Assembly (NCBI GenBank): GCA_036345935.2
Contig: JADWOT020000001.1
Coordinates: forward strand, 4,740,788-4,804,787
Origin: Taenia hydatigena
Lineage: Eukaryota > Platyhelminthes > Cestoda > Cyclophyllidea > Taeniidae
Length of the DNA stretch: 64,000 bases
Direction: 5' to 3'
Shown: positions 52,885 to 64,000 of the stretch, in pieces
Numbering within the stretch: position 1 is the first letter of the stretch
Layout: each line of letters starts with the position of its first letter
Position numbers and translations under genes: made by a program
The notes under the pieces: generated by a model
What the model saw: the letters and a program-made list of their open reading frames with translations, nothing else
What the model was told of the DNA's origin: nothing
The model's database searches: none

Positions 52885-55800
52885 GAGGAAGGATCTAAGT
52901 CATTGGCCGATAAAAGAAACTTAACTGATGGGATGAGAAAAACAATGCGAAGATGTGCAACATAGTCGATGAGGCCCGGTAAAGAAAATGAGCTTGAGTT
53001 AGAGTCGTGTTGTTACTTTTGGCCTTTAAGCGTAAATTTAAGCGCAGTTTGTGCGGCGACATTTGTTGCGCACCATGCTTTGTGATTCAAACACTCCAAA
53101 TCTCTTCATCACAGCAGTGGCGATTTCAGCATACAATGCGACAGATTTCTCTGCAAATCCCTGCTCTTTTGAACAGTGACTATTGTTTTTATTTTGGCAA
53201 AATCAAAATCTGAACAAAGGTATCTGCTAACTTCATTTCAACTAGAATGCACATGAATCACATCACAGCATTAAATTTAGTACATTAGGAAATGTTGACC
53301 AGCACCGCTACCAACACGTTGCGCAGGAAATGCCAAGACAGGTAGGAAGGCACCTTGCCCACCGATCCCCTTCAGGTGGACTACTGAACAATGCATGTCT
53401 CAAAACATTTAGTAATGTTACCTTCAAGTAGCACACAGAAGCACTCATTTGGTTTTCAACATGTTTACAAGGACACTCGCTCCAAACTGTAGGATTTGAA
53501 TGCACATAAGTGTGCAAACTTGCGATTGCTGTGAACAGCCACATTGTGGATCCTGGTGTGACTAAGTGTCACTAAATTTAACCAAGTCATGTGCAAGTAC
53601 GCTGACATCACTGCTTCAGTCACAATGAGCCTGACGTGCACATTTGCTACTGATTTCTACAATTCTCAACTTCACTGCTCAGCAATCTGTGCAGAGGCAA
53701 CCAATGGTAATGAGACTCGCCCGTCTCTATATATGCCAGTGATTACGGTGTTCCAAACCAGTAGCCACAGGCGCTGTTCAAGAGTCGTTCCATCTGTCGT
53801 CAGCACGGGGTTCGACAATTTCTTTCTGCGTGTTCTGTGTAAGGATTCGAATTCTCACCCTAGCAAAGCTATATGGTTAAGCTGCATTCCGCACTACACT
53901 TTGCACATTGTTCTCACTTGCAGTGTGGTGTTGGGATGTCAAGCCTGTTTTGAGGAAGGAAATAGGTGTACGAAATCTCTGAAATAATCAGAAATAGTGA
54001 ATGCTGAGTGATGGGTGCAAGCTGTGGCTATTGTTTAATGCGTTACTTTGTATTTCCCCAATTACCTTCTCTAGTTAGGTGGGTGAAATCTGACGCAAAC
54101 GAGCAACAGACAGCTGAAATTCACTGCAGCCGACAACAACAAGGCAACACGACACGGCGGTTTTCGTTCAGGTTGGCTATCCAGCGTTGGCGCAGGACGA
54201 GCTGTGCACGCAAGTAGGCGACGATCATTCACCGCAGTGGACGAATCTAACCGTTGATGAGTCGACTGCTTCAGCACATTCCCATCCCCTACCCATGACA
54301 CTCTACAACTTGTAAATATATTTTTACTTGCATCATTTCTTCTGACTTCATTTCGGCATTCGTGCATAAGCATCACCAATGGTGTTCTGTGTTGACTTGG
54401 TCGCACATCTCTTACAACGTATGTAAGCTGAACTCAGAATGCACATTGGGGGTCGAATCTATACGCGCTTCGACAAGCCAAGTTTCGTCATTCATTTGCA
54501 GCTGCACAAGGTGTGATGAGACTTCTTTCCTTCTCATCTATAGAAACGAAGCATGTCTGACTTCAGAAAGCTTAGACTCTATTCCTTACTTTACTTTGGG
54601 TCAATCATTGCATAAACAGTGCAATAGTTGAGGGACAATTGTTAGTAATTCAAGCCAAGAGTGATTGCTTTGCCACGCAGATGGATTGGTGAGACGATAG
54701 AGCATCAACTCTACCTAGTAGCAACGTGGCCATTGCCAATTACATCGTAGCTGACTTTGACCTCCTCCGATCGACTGACTATCTGCCACCCCATGGGACG
54801 AATTGCACGTGATTTCTCCCACCACTTCATTGTCCGTCTGCCCACCCATGTTTCATGATGCTCCTCTTTCCATCTTAACAACTTCACAGGAGAATTGTCA
54901 TGATGACTAACTTAGTGATCAGGATTTAAATGAAGGTTGAACGAACGTCCTCGTTGAGTGACTGAAGATTGGCAGGCTCGCATTCTGTCGTTACAACAGG
55001 TAGGCTAGTTAAAACCGCTAGAGCCGATCTCATACGATTTGATAGGAAGGGACACGTAGCAACTTGCTCACCCAATTACGTGTTTGTCGATTTAGAGAAA
55101 TATCAACGCACTTTGCTTCAAACCAATTCACAACGCTGGAATAGTGCACGATTTCGAGTCTTCACATTTGTACATCAATTTGTTCGTCATTTACTTGTTC
55201 CTGGGCTGTTCGGATACCACCTTATTCACTCTTAGTCTGATCAGACGTCGGACGCACCCCTTAACCACATCATACTTAAACGTATCGAATGGACTCGAGG
55301 GAGGAACCTGCTTGAGCTCATAGAACTCACAATTAATAAATTACAGAGTGGAATGAATGGAGTTCTTAAGAGCCATGTGTAGAACAAAAGCTACTCTCAC
55401 CTAATGCATTTCGGCATGAAGTTGCTGAGGTGATCACACTTGCCACATTTTCGGATGCAACAGGGAGGTGTGGGACCAGATTTTGCATGCATTTTGAAAA
55501 TTATTTATGGGAAAGACGGCGGTGGTATAAGTGAGGTGCCATGGCATTTCACTTATATTTGCCTGTGTGCCTTAATCCGTCCTAATTATACTACAAATGT
55601 TGTCAGTATGATTGGAGTGAGGGTGGCAGTTGAATGAGGCACAGATGACGAAGCGAATCAGTGGCGTGAGACAGCACTCCTGGACGGATTGCGCTGTCTG
55701 TTGAACCTAAGTAAAGTTTCATAGGCGAATAGTTGACAGCGTATCAAAGTAGCTGGTTTTGTGTCGCTACAAACCATAGTGAGAGAAGTAGGAGAGAGTC

Positions 55801-56200
55801 AATGTTCCGCATGATATGCCTCACAAAATAAATACTAATTGCCTAAAAAAGGAGACAGAGATGAATGGTTTCTAATGCTGTGGATGTATGTGCGGAGGCG
55901 GTGGCATAATATGTGCACTTGTTTGAGTCCTAAGGGCCTTAGGCTTTAGTCATCTTGATGTTGACATCGACCCACGCACAGCCTCTTTCTGACGCCTCCG
56001 ATGCTGGAGACTTAGCTTTAATTCTGTGCTGCTGATTCATTGACAAATATTGCCGTAGATATCTAGCCATCTGATCAGCCCTACGGCCGAGAGCGTGAGC
56101 AGTTAGTGGTCGAATATCCACACTCCGCATTTCGATAATCTGAACGTTCATTCAACTCGGTTGTCCCTGCTATAACCGTGATTCTCTCCATAGGCAGGGA
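52885..56200 (+). repeat. Third repeat unit (rightward orientation)
   Basis: Parallel to the right palindrome arm from 41,578 to about 44,720. The segment 52,885-53,070 also matches the left side of the junction in reverse complement, so this copy shows the undivided unit start. It includes the CCAAT-TATA module, the putative exons and fragment A. Small indels and substitutions separate it from the palindrome copies. Confidence 0.8.
53701..53734 (+). promoter_or_regulatory. CCAAT-TATA module (third unit)
   Basis: CCAAT at 53,701-53,705 and CTCTATATAT ending at 53,734, then a TTCTGTGTAAGG donor-like site about 110 bases on. It aligns base by base with the module at 42,170. Confidence 0.45.
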
Positions 56201-56617
56201 TGCACAACCTCACCTATGAGCACGAAGTGCCTTACTGTGCAAGTCGTGTTGGCACAGTGTGCGAGTTTGCTTCGAGCAGCAACTTTATACCAACTGGAAT
56301 CTTTTTTCATAAGTTGGTATGTAACCGACAATTTGACGCATAAATGATGGCACTTGAGTGCAATAGGTTTCCTCAGTTTTCTCAATGGAATACTTTTCTG
56401 CTTTTTTGTTCTAACTTTTCTGCACTCAACTTCCCACATCATCTTCGTCTTCCATGTTCTCGTTTAGTTTTGTATAATTTGGCTGCCGATCATGTTTTAG
56501 GCAAGGACGCATGTGTAAATACTTGGTAATGGTTGCAAGAAGGAAATGCGCTGTCCCACTTACTATAATTTGGACGACATTTGTTGCCAAATGATTTGCC
56601 ATTGCTTGCCTTGCCTT

Positions 56618-56780
56618 CCGTAGGCGAGTAATGTTCCACTTCCAAAGAATGAACAACCCGACTTCGATGCAGATTGTAATTATGGTGCGAAACTTTACTT
56701 CAGGTAATTATAGACTCATCCATCCTAACTTGATGCCTCATGAACTCTGGACACATTCGTGCTGTCACAATTCTGCCTAA
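56618..56780 (+). pseudogene. Diverged copy of the unit's second exon
   Basis: After a CTTCCGTAG acceptor the sequence encodes NEQPDFDADCNYGAKLYF in one frame, then a stop. A second frame carries HPNLMPHELWTH. It matches the copies at 47.1 and 35.9 kb at the protein level (GAKL, L-M-x-H-E-L-W-T). No function recognised. Confidence 0.35.
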
Positions 56781-57649
56781 GTGTCATTTGCTTTGTTTTG
56801 GTTCATAGCTCGTGTCTTAACACGCTCTCACCTGACACGCATGTTCGAATGCTAATTTGGAAATATGCAGAGAGGTGTGTGAAACTGAAATGAATGTGCA
56901 GGACCCACTCTTGTGCTCTTCCACAATTTTCTTAGTGCAAGACAGGAAATGTAGAGGAAGTTTGAGAATAACGAATGTCACGATCAACCAAGACGAATGA
57001 ATGCTAGTGGGGATCCATTCACAATGCTGGCGAATGCCATGGTTGTGGGGTCGGAATGTGTTAACGTAGCAGACAATTACAGATGAATTGCGCCACTGAC
57101 TAAGTCCCAATGATTCCTTCTCATGCATTGGGCGTTATTTCGTTTCCCCGAAAAAGTGGCGCTGGTTCCACATGTTGTAGGAAACGATGTTGGTACTGAT
57201 GAGGAATACCCCACTTAGTTCAGTTCAACGCCACATTAGAGCTTTACAAGGCACAAAATGCAGAAGTTGGCTCTCTTCCACCCTTGACTTAGCACACTTT
57301 AAGTTTTCTGAGAAATGTTATTTGTTTCTAATTAGCTTTTCGTATCAGACCCACTGCACGCGAATCGATGGCTTCACAAATGTCGTTTTGTTCAATGGTG
57401 CATCCGGACCTTATGTGCTCTTCCACACACAACATCTGCCTCAGGCATTCGCTCACCACATCGTTGCATAATAAGTTCGTTATGCACAGGAAGATAAGTA
57501 GGTCACACCAAGAGTCAATTAGGGTCAGACAATGCTGCCTCATTGTTTTATCATTAACTCTTTCATTCTTTGTGCATTGTGAAGTCTGCATCCACTCTCT
57601 CTGGCCTCATTAGCGCACGAAGTTTTGAAGGCGAAGTTCATGCGTTGTC

Positions 57650-58000
57650 TGTAGTTACAATATGACACATGAATATTTTGCAAGTTCACACGTCTGCATT
57701 TTACTCTTTATCACCACAAGTGTCGCCTCTACGTTGGTGCGGACAAAAGTCACTTCCACACATCGTCCTCAATGCTATAATGTCGCAAATACACTCCTAC
57801 ATCTGACACTTCAAGAAATGCTTCTTATTCCTCAAAACGTTGCTTATTGCAATGCTGTCTCACCAGAGCTGTAGTTGTTGAATCAGGCGCAAATCTCCTC
57901 CACGCCTTCACTTGCCAACCACTGCATAAAACGTTCAGTGTGGTCAGCTGTGAAGCAGAGATGCCCTGGATCACCATCACAACGCACACCTTACCACTTT
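57650..58000 (-). repeat. Unit 3'-end fragment
   Basis: Closely follows 37,530-37,860 in the same orientation (CTACCACAAGTGTCGC, ACACATCGTCCTCAATGC, GAATCAGGC.CAAATCTCCTCCACGCC), with substitutions and a few indels. A related fragment is at about 49,020-49,240. Confidence 0.75.
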
Positions 58001-58006
58001 ACCACA

Positions 58007-58027
58007 CACACACTCCGAGAGTGTGTG
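58007..58027. repeat. Short perfect hairpin
   Basis: CACACACTC-type stem of nine base pairs with a 3-base loop (58,016-58,018), within a CA/TG-rich run. It marks the end of the repeat cluster. Confidence 0.6.
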
Positions 58028-58366
58028 GTGTGTGTACATAACGACGCCTGGGTGGTGGGAGGAAGAGGAGTGGGAGTTATGGAAGAGGCAGGCCACGTGA
58101 ATTCAGAAGTGAAGGCAAGGCATCGAAATGCAACCGAACAGTTGCTCAAGTAATAAATAAGTACGACAGCTGGGTTGCTCAAATGCTACGATGACGATGA
58201 TGGTGTCGACGGTGCAGCAACCAGGCAGAATGTAGGCACCCAGTGCAGTAGCGGAGAGAAAGAATCGCTTTTTCTACCCAATGCTACTAATATGTGCGTC
58301 AGCAACTGACAAGTGTCTCCTCCCTCCTTACCGGCTCACTGGCAGCGTCAGATGTGCCACCACAAC

Positions 58367-58490
58367 CATCATCATCATCATCACCTTCTACTTATTTGGC
58401 TGCCACCACTGCAGCCGCCACCGCCGCCACCGCCGCCGCCGGTAGAACCCAAACCAGGCCCCGGCTTCACTACCACTACTACTACTACAA
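58367..58490. repeat. Triplet-repeat patch (ATC, CCG/CCA, ACT)
   Basis: Successive (ATC)n at 58,367-58,384, (CCGCCA)n at about 58,412-58,440 and (ACT)n at about 58,470-58,489. Confidence 0.85.
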
Positions 58491-60760
58491 CTCAAAGCGA
58501 AGTTGTGAGCCATCGAGTTGGTAAGGCACCACCTACCGGGCACCATTTCAGTAGCATTGACACCCCACCCTAAGATTCAAACATCGAACTTGACAGTGAC
58601 GCATAGAATGGTGCGCTTTTCAGTGCATGTGCCCTCCTCCACCTCCCATCCTCTTCTCTTGCTCCTTCCTCCCCTTAACAGTCAGCCGAACACTCTACAC
58701 AAGGCAGAGCCGAACTCAACACTTCCCCTTTCAATCAACTTCTACGCCATTTGTTTGCGCATACCCCATGATTTACCCATAATCATGAGGCCACGTCACA
58801 AAGTAATCCAGCAAGCACCACCCCAACCGCCGTGAATCTCTGCTGCCAGAGGTAACACCTGGGCAAAATAGGCCTCATCTGCTTCACAGCAATCTTCATC
58901 ACCACACCCAACAGTAGTGCCTGTTTCGCCTAAACAATGACACTAACTGCATTCAGTTCTTCCAACCAACCGACCTATCCTCCTCATCCTCATCCTCCTC
59001 CTCCTTTTCAAATACCACACAACACAACTGTCCTTCACCACCTTTATTGCTTCCAATGCATAGGATATTCTAAAAATAGCCATGACTTGGTCATATGAAA
59101 CACATGCCACGCGTGTATGTGCAACGTGACAAGAAGAGTAATCCCGGTGAAACGCATTACAAACGCATCTTCAGCAGGTCCAATCAACTTGTGAAAATGC
59201 AAACGCATTGGTTGACACCATATTCCTGGAGGAGAACTAATAAACTAACTCATCCTGTGCATGGAAGTACCACAGTAACATCATGGATGGACACACAAAA
59301 TAACCAGCATCTATGCTACCACCTTACCTTTGACTTCGGGAGCTCCTCCGTCTCTATTGTAATGGCGCCAAATCGGTGGTCCTTCTCAGGCATTCATCCA
59401 TACTTCCATTCATCCACTATGGACATGCCACAAACTCACGCGATCCACTCCTAACACTGTCCTGAGCCGCGAATGGCAAGGCACTCGTTTCTCAACAATT
59501 GTTGGCCTACAATCATTAGTAAAACTCTCCATTTGAATGGGAAGAGAAGCAAAACAACGCAACACAGCAGAATGCACAAGCCAGTCATTCATTTACAACC
59601 TTAAACGAACTTAGTGGCGTAGATATTAGAAATATAAAAAGTCGTTGAAAAGCCATCAAACTCACCATAAAATCAGCCAAGTTATCCAAAAATGCTTTTT
59701 GATACACCTTGAAGTGGCAACATTGTTACAAAATGCATGTCAATAAAAAATTGAAATTTTTCAACTAAACAATGCAAGAAAGGTAAATGTTGCTTTTTGA
59801 TCTACCTTTGCTTTGCACTGTTACAGCTAGTGACATAGCACTTATGCGCTAATAGACTGTCATTAATTATTGCTACATCTCCCATTCGTGCGCAATTCGT
59901 AAATTGTTTTATTTGTGCGCTAATACTTTGAATTTAGTGCCTATTACAAAACTGTTTATTTTTGTAACAAATGTTATATCATCAAGAACAAAAATTAAAC
60001 TTTTGTTTGTTTTACCGAACGAACCTGGACCTGATTGGTCAGGTATGAGCACGGCTCGCGTAAGTGACGCTTGTTTCGGCGACCGGTGTTTCGGGTTAGT
60101 GGTCCTTTATCTGCCGTCGAAAGCTGGTACATTTTTGTTAGTTTTAGTGGTTTTGTTGTTAATAGGTATTTTGAATGTTGATTTTCTTCTCTTGCACACA
60201 TACTTGCTGAAGTAAACGCAAAGGCCTCTTGATGCGACTGTTAAGACGTTTACTAAGGTGCACCTTTGCTATATGGCACTATAAGTGATAAATTATGACT
60301 ATTTTGGCAGTTTGTGAGGTTGCATGTTTCATTAATGACGTTGGAATTTGATTAGTGGGGCGCAATTTCGTTGAGAGGAGTTATAACCCTACCGAGCGCT
60401 TGGCAATTACTTGCTTGGTGCTTTCTTGCGACCGAACACCCATCACATGCATATGTTTGTGCTTACACTTTTCTTTTTTTATCACTCTATATGTTAGGCT
60501 AATCGTTTCAAAAATACCTGCTGTCGCTGACAAGACATTTTGTTTTCCATTTGCATTGCCAAATCGCGTTAATTTTTTCACTACACAATCCAAGTGGTTA
60601 GTTATTTTATTAAAAATGAGTTTTAAATAATGCTGTGGAATTCGATAAAGAGACTTGTGAAGAGTTCTAACGTTGTTCATTATTTCCTTGCTAGTATTCA
60701 TCTTGTTTATAAGTCTTATTATCCACTTTCATTTTCCGCTTTCATGCTAGAATAGACGTT

Positions 60761-60809
60761 GAAGAAGAAGAAGAAGAAGAAGAAGAAGGAGAAGGAGAAG
60801 GAGATGAAG
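60761..60809. repeat. GAA/GGA microsatellite
   Basis: Nine to ten GAA units running into AGG/GAA units. The purine run is all on one strand. Confidence 0.95.
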
Positions 60810-62828
60810 CTGTAGCAATGAGCGCGAATCTCACCTTCTCTATCACTTCGCGCATTCCTTAGGTAAGATTGGATTGTGCTTGGATTGAGTTGTTGGTGCC
60901 TCCTTCACAGATCTCTGCTTCTGCTTGTGTTGGTGTGTGTGCCTGGACACCATCGAGGGGACATTCATTCATTCATCCATTCGTCGAACGATTGCTATCG
61001 CAACAACAGCAATTTCATCAACACTTTTGGGCTGCCCAACTCGGTAAGTGGCTAATGTTGATGTTGTGCATCAGAAATGACTTGGATTTGCGGTTGAACT
61101 AATCAGTAAGAAGGTTTAGACGTATTGAAAGGTGGGGATTTTATTCTTGCCAGCTGTAATCACGGAGAGAAGAACGCTGGTTTCTCACTAATGCGAAAGC
61201 CTAACTTGGCGTTGGAAAAAGGCGGATCGGTGAGCACTTTTGGTAGACTGTGGCCTTCACTTCAAAGAGTCGTTGGGTGAGGAAGTGTAGCGATTATGTG
61301 TTGTTCGGAGTGATTGGATCAGTCCTTCTACTCACGTGTTGCATTTTTTGCCACTGTATAGCACGATAGGCGATAAATTGGGACTGTTTTGTTAGTTTGT
61401 GGGGTTTGTGCCTTGAACGACGTTGGGAGTGTGCTTAATGGGGGAGGGGGCTGCGGTATGCTGCTTGGGTAGACTGGCGGTGGTTCCTCGTGTTAGTGTT
61501 GACTTGTGCTTTGCTCTTAGGAGGAGAAAGAGGAGGCATTTTTTATCTTACTGCTCTTTGTCAATATTCTAGGTACCTGAAGGACGGGGATTCGGAGAGT
61601 ACTTGACGGCGCATCGACTGATGATGGATGCGGATACATTGGACTGAAGCGCTAGTTCAACCTTTCTATGCTTCGCCTCCTCCACGGAGCCCCGCCTCTG
61701 CCACTGTAGCTGCTGCTACTGCCACGTATGCGTGGACATCACGGACCGACGATGCGATGGGATTCGCGTGGCTTAACAGCAAGTGCTATGCGCAATAACA
61801 TCGGCCTGAGTGCTGAACTTGCTCTTAAATAACAATCTTCCTTTTAAGCACTTTAATGAATGTCAGTTGAAGATTGTTGGGACTTCTCTGAGCAGTTTTG
61901 GAAGGTTGTGGTAGACTATTTTTTTATGGTTCCACAGTCAACAGCATGGGACTAAAGCTTGACGAAAAGACGACGCGAACGCCGATATATTGGCAACCAC
62001 TAAGGCAGCGAACCCTCATTGAGGTGCCGGAGAGTGAGACAGTTCTTGCAGAAGAGTTCGGCTACTTGATTAATTTGAGGGGGTGATGTCAGTTGAAATT
62101 TCTTTCGAAAATGACATTGGTTGGTGGGTTGTTAACAAGCAGTCAGTGAATTAGTTGTGGAGGCAAGGAGTTACGCCACTTGTGACCCTGTTTAGAGAAG
62201 TCAGTTCCTGTTCCATCACCTAGTTGCTCGTCCTCCATCATTTGCGCGGATGCATCGAAGTCAAGTCGGCGTAAATAGATCGCAGTGGACTTCTTTTCAT
62301 CCCATCAACTATAGCTCTTTCCTCGTTATTCATCAAGAGTGACTTAAAAGATGAGCACTTTGTGTGGAGGGAGAGAGTGGCCTGGAAACAAAGCATCGTA
62401 TCATAATGTGAAGGAGATGGCGTCACTCAACTCAACGACCATAAGACAGAACGCGGATGTGGTATTGGGTGCTTCGAAGTGGCCGGTGAAGAGTGATCCC
62501 AAACTGGCAGTAAGGTGGATTCTGTGGCATCACCGCCATCCTGCTGCCTACTAAGTGATAAGCGAGATAAGGCGTTCGTCTAATGAACAAAAGAGATGTA
62601 TTTGAACAAACAAGAGGAAGAACAATAACAAGGGTGACACGTAGGCTGCCAAAGAAGCCAAGAAGCTGTCTGACACAAAGCACCTCAGACGACGAATGTT
62701 CATGTGGAAGCAGAGGAAGTGGGACAGAATGGGCAGGGTGGGCAGTGCGAGCGGAGGGGGAACTCGCAAGCAGTCGCATGTGATGTGAAGTTTGGTAGAT
62801 TGCAACGGATACTGCAAGTCGTCGCTGA

Positions 62829-62870
62829 CGGTGGCGGCAACGGCGGTGGCGGCGGCGGCGGCGGCGGAAG
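62829..62870. repeat. GGC/GGT microsatellite
   Basis: Near-pure GGC repeat with GGT and GGCAAC interruptions, in a GC-rich section. Confidence 0.9.
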
Positions 62871-63012
62871 GCGAAATGGAAGGAGCCAACGCATCAGCAG
62901 CAGTCGTCTACGGCACAGCCGAAGGTGCGGATGAATGCGAATGGGAGGAAGCGGAGGGGTGAGATGTGAATACGAAAGAAGGAAGGGAGTCGGTGGAAGA
63001 CAAGCAGCTATT

Positions 63013-63120
63013 CGAGGAAGAAGAAGAAGGGAGAAAGGAAGGAAGGAAGGAGGGAGGGAAACAGGGAAGGGGAAGGGAGGCAGGGAGTGAGGGAGGGAGG
63101 GAGGGAGAGAGAGAGGGGAG
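63013..63120. repeat. Polypurine tract (GAA/GGAA/GGGA)
   Basis: About 108 bases almost entirely A and G on the plus strand, grading from GAA to GGAA to GGGA to GA units, with only a few pyrimidines. Confidence 0.93.
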
Positions 63121-63374
63121 GCATCGGAACGGAGAAAGAAGTGAAGAACGAGGAGACATCACACATGGCGGTGAACAACGACATCGGCGATGGCAGCAGG
63201 GGCGCAATTGTCGACTCTGACGGTGGACATGGGCGAGACATTGTTGGCACCGGGACATCTCAACCGAACACTAAATGAAAAAGGAGAGAAAAAAGGGAGG
63301 CAAGAGGGACGGATGGACGGACGGAGGTCCTTCTTTCTTGGCAAAAGTAAAGGTCATCATCGTCATCTATCCCT

Positions 63375-63443
63375 TGCTGCTGCTGCTGCTGCTGCTGGGC
63401 CAACCGTAACAACTACAGTGTCCTCAACAACAACAACAACAAC
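63375..63443. repeat. CTG and CAA microsatellites
   Basis: (CTG/TGC)n at 63,375-63,398 and (CAA)n at 63,425-63,443. Confidence 0.92.
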
Positions 63444-63770
63444 GCCCTTCTCCTCCTGCTGCTGCTCATAGTGCAGATGCTGCATTAATGGGAAGGTCAA
63501 TCCTCTCACCAACTTGACTTGGTGTGAATTGGTGGTAGGCAAGAAGCACACTTTGCTCCATCATCAATGCATGATGGAGTCTGTAAACCGGTGTCGGTGT
63601 CGGTGAGGTGCCTTGTGTTGCTGGTGCCACGCAAGTCCACCGATTGTGTTGGTGGAGAGCCGACGCCACCTGCCGCTGCGCGTCTTCTTTGGTTTGCCGT
63701 GTACGTGGTGACCGCTCTCGATAATGACATTGTGCGCCTTCTCCTTCTTCAACTCCTTCTCCATTCTCCC

Positions 63771-63800
63771 TTCCTCCTCCTCCTCCTCCTCCTCCTACTC
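63771..63800. repeat. CTC microsatellite
   Basis: About ten CTC/TCC units, inside a longer pyrimidine-rich stretch. Confidence 0.92.
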
Positions 63801-64000
63801 CTTCCGGTCCTCGTCCCTCTTCGAACGGCCCTTTGTCTCCATTCGTCTTCTTCTCCTTTCAGCGCAAAGGCCCCTTGCGCAATCCACACCACCACCTCCT
63901 CCTTCTTCCCTCCATTCGTACTCATGCGGAAGATCGATAATACCGTAGGTCGTGTCTGCGGCGCCAGTATCTCCTTCCGTTTCTGCCGACCGCTGCTGCT

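Larger units (their letters stand above)
58200..64000. other. Microsatellite-rich, no gene identified
   Basis: Long runs of low-complexity sequence interrupted by unique DNA. Open frames here translate into homopolymer-like His, Pro, Ser, Gly, Glu or Ala runs and mirror the repeats, so I do not call them. The rising GC content and density of triplet repeats from 61.6 kb would fit the promoter or untranslated first exons of a gene located beyond 64,000, but no coding exon can be supported. Confidence 0.5.

Noticed and set aside
34759..58000. Retrotransposon explanation for the repeat cluster
   Set aside because: I found no reverse transcriptase, integrase or transposase motif and no terminal direct repeats. 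Unit ends look like segmental duplication breakpoints. A non-autonomous element cannot be excluded.
58294..58573. Open frames rich in His/Pro/Ser
   Set aside because: They are translations of ATC, CCG/CCA and ACT microsatellites in several frames.
62704..63258. Overlapping open frames on both strands rich in Gly, Glu, Ser and Pro
   Set aside because: They mirror the GGC and polypurine repeats. No unique coding sequence.

Overview
The window looks like nuclear DNA of an animal. It is AT-rich and mostly non-coding, with one clearly spliced protein gene (GT-AG introns, one of them only 66 bp) and one cytosolic-type tRNA-Ser(UGA). I see no bacterial operons, CRISPR array, rRNA gene or intact transposase/reverse transcriptase. 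A parasitic flatworm, perhaps a tapeworm, would fit the compact introns and simple-sequence style, but this is a weak inference from general impression, not a marker match.

Layout. Bases 1-16,100: intergenic DNA with a diverged direct repeat (about 1.67 kb and 3.61 kb), a tRNA-Ser on the minus strand (11,434-11,515) and a 22-bp perfect palindrome. Bases 16,125-27,820: a copper amine oxidase locus. The full gene runs on the plus strand in six exons (21,883-27,347; 757 residues, diamine-oxidase/AOC1-like). Its last three exons also lie, base-for-base identical, on the minus strand at 16,601-17,721, inside an inverted repeat with arms of about 2.6 kb. The flanks of these arms are still recognisably homologous but much more diverged, so the locus looks like an old inverted duplication whose core is recent or has been homogenised. 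The intact gene keeps the topaquinone tyrosine (Y483) and three copper histidines (H533, H535, H685), but the catalytic-base position is Glu (E387) rather than Asp, and the Asp/Glu after the cofactor tyrosine is His (H485).

Bases 27,820-34,700: intergenic; one weak open frame near 30.2 kb. Bases 34,700-58,000: a large complex of repeated units. Two units face away from each other across a junction near 41.58 kb and form a palindrome of about 14 kb. Its core (37,283-40,930 versus 42,444-46,091) is nearly identical and its outer arms are clearly diverged. Further copies lie at about 48.9-51.1 kb, 52.9-56.2 kb and 57.65-58.0 kb. Five unit starts carry a CCAAT box, a TATATA box and a downstream splice donor. 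The units contain splice-flanked fragments that look, tentatively, like decayed fibronectin type III and C-terminal hydrophobic exons, so this may be a small multigene family made mostly of pseudogenes or non-coding transcription units.

Bases 58,000-64,000: low-complexity DNA with many microsatellites, becoming GC-richer to the right. It could be the regulatory or 5' region of a gene that lies beyond the window.

The best candidates for something new are the unusual active site of the amine oxidase, the two inverted duplications with homogenised cores, and the unrecognised promoter-bearing repeat family.
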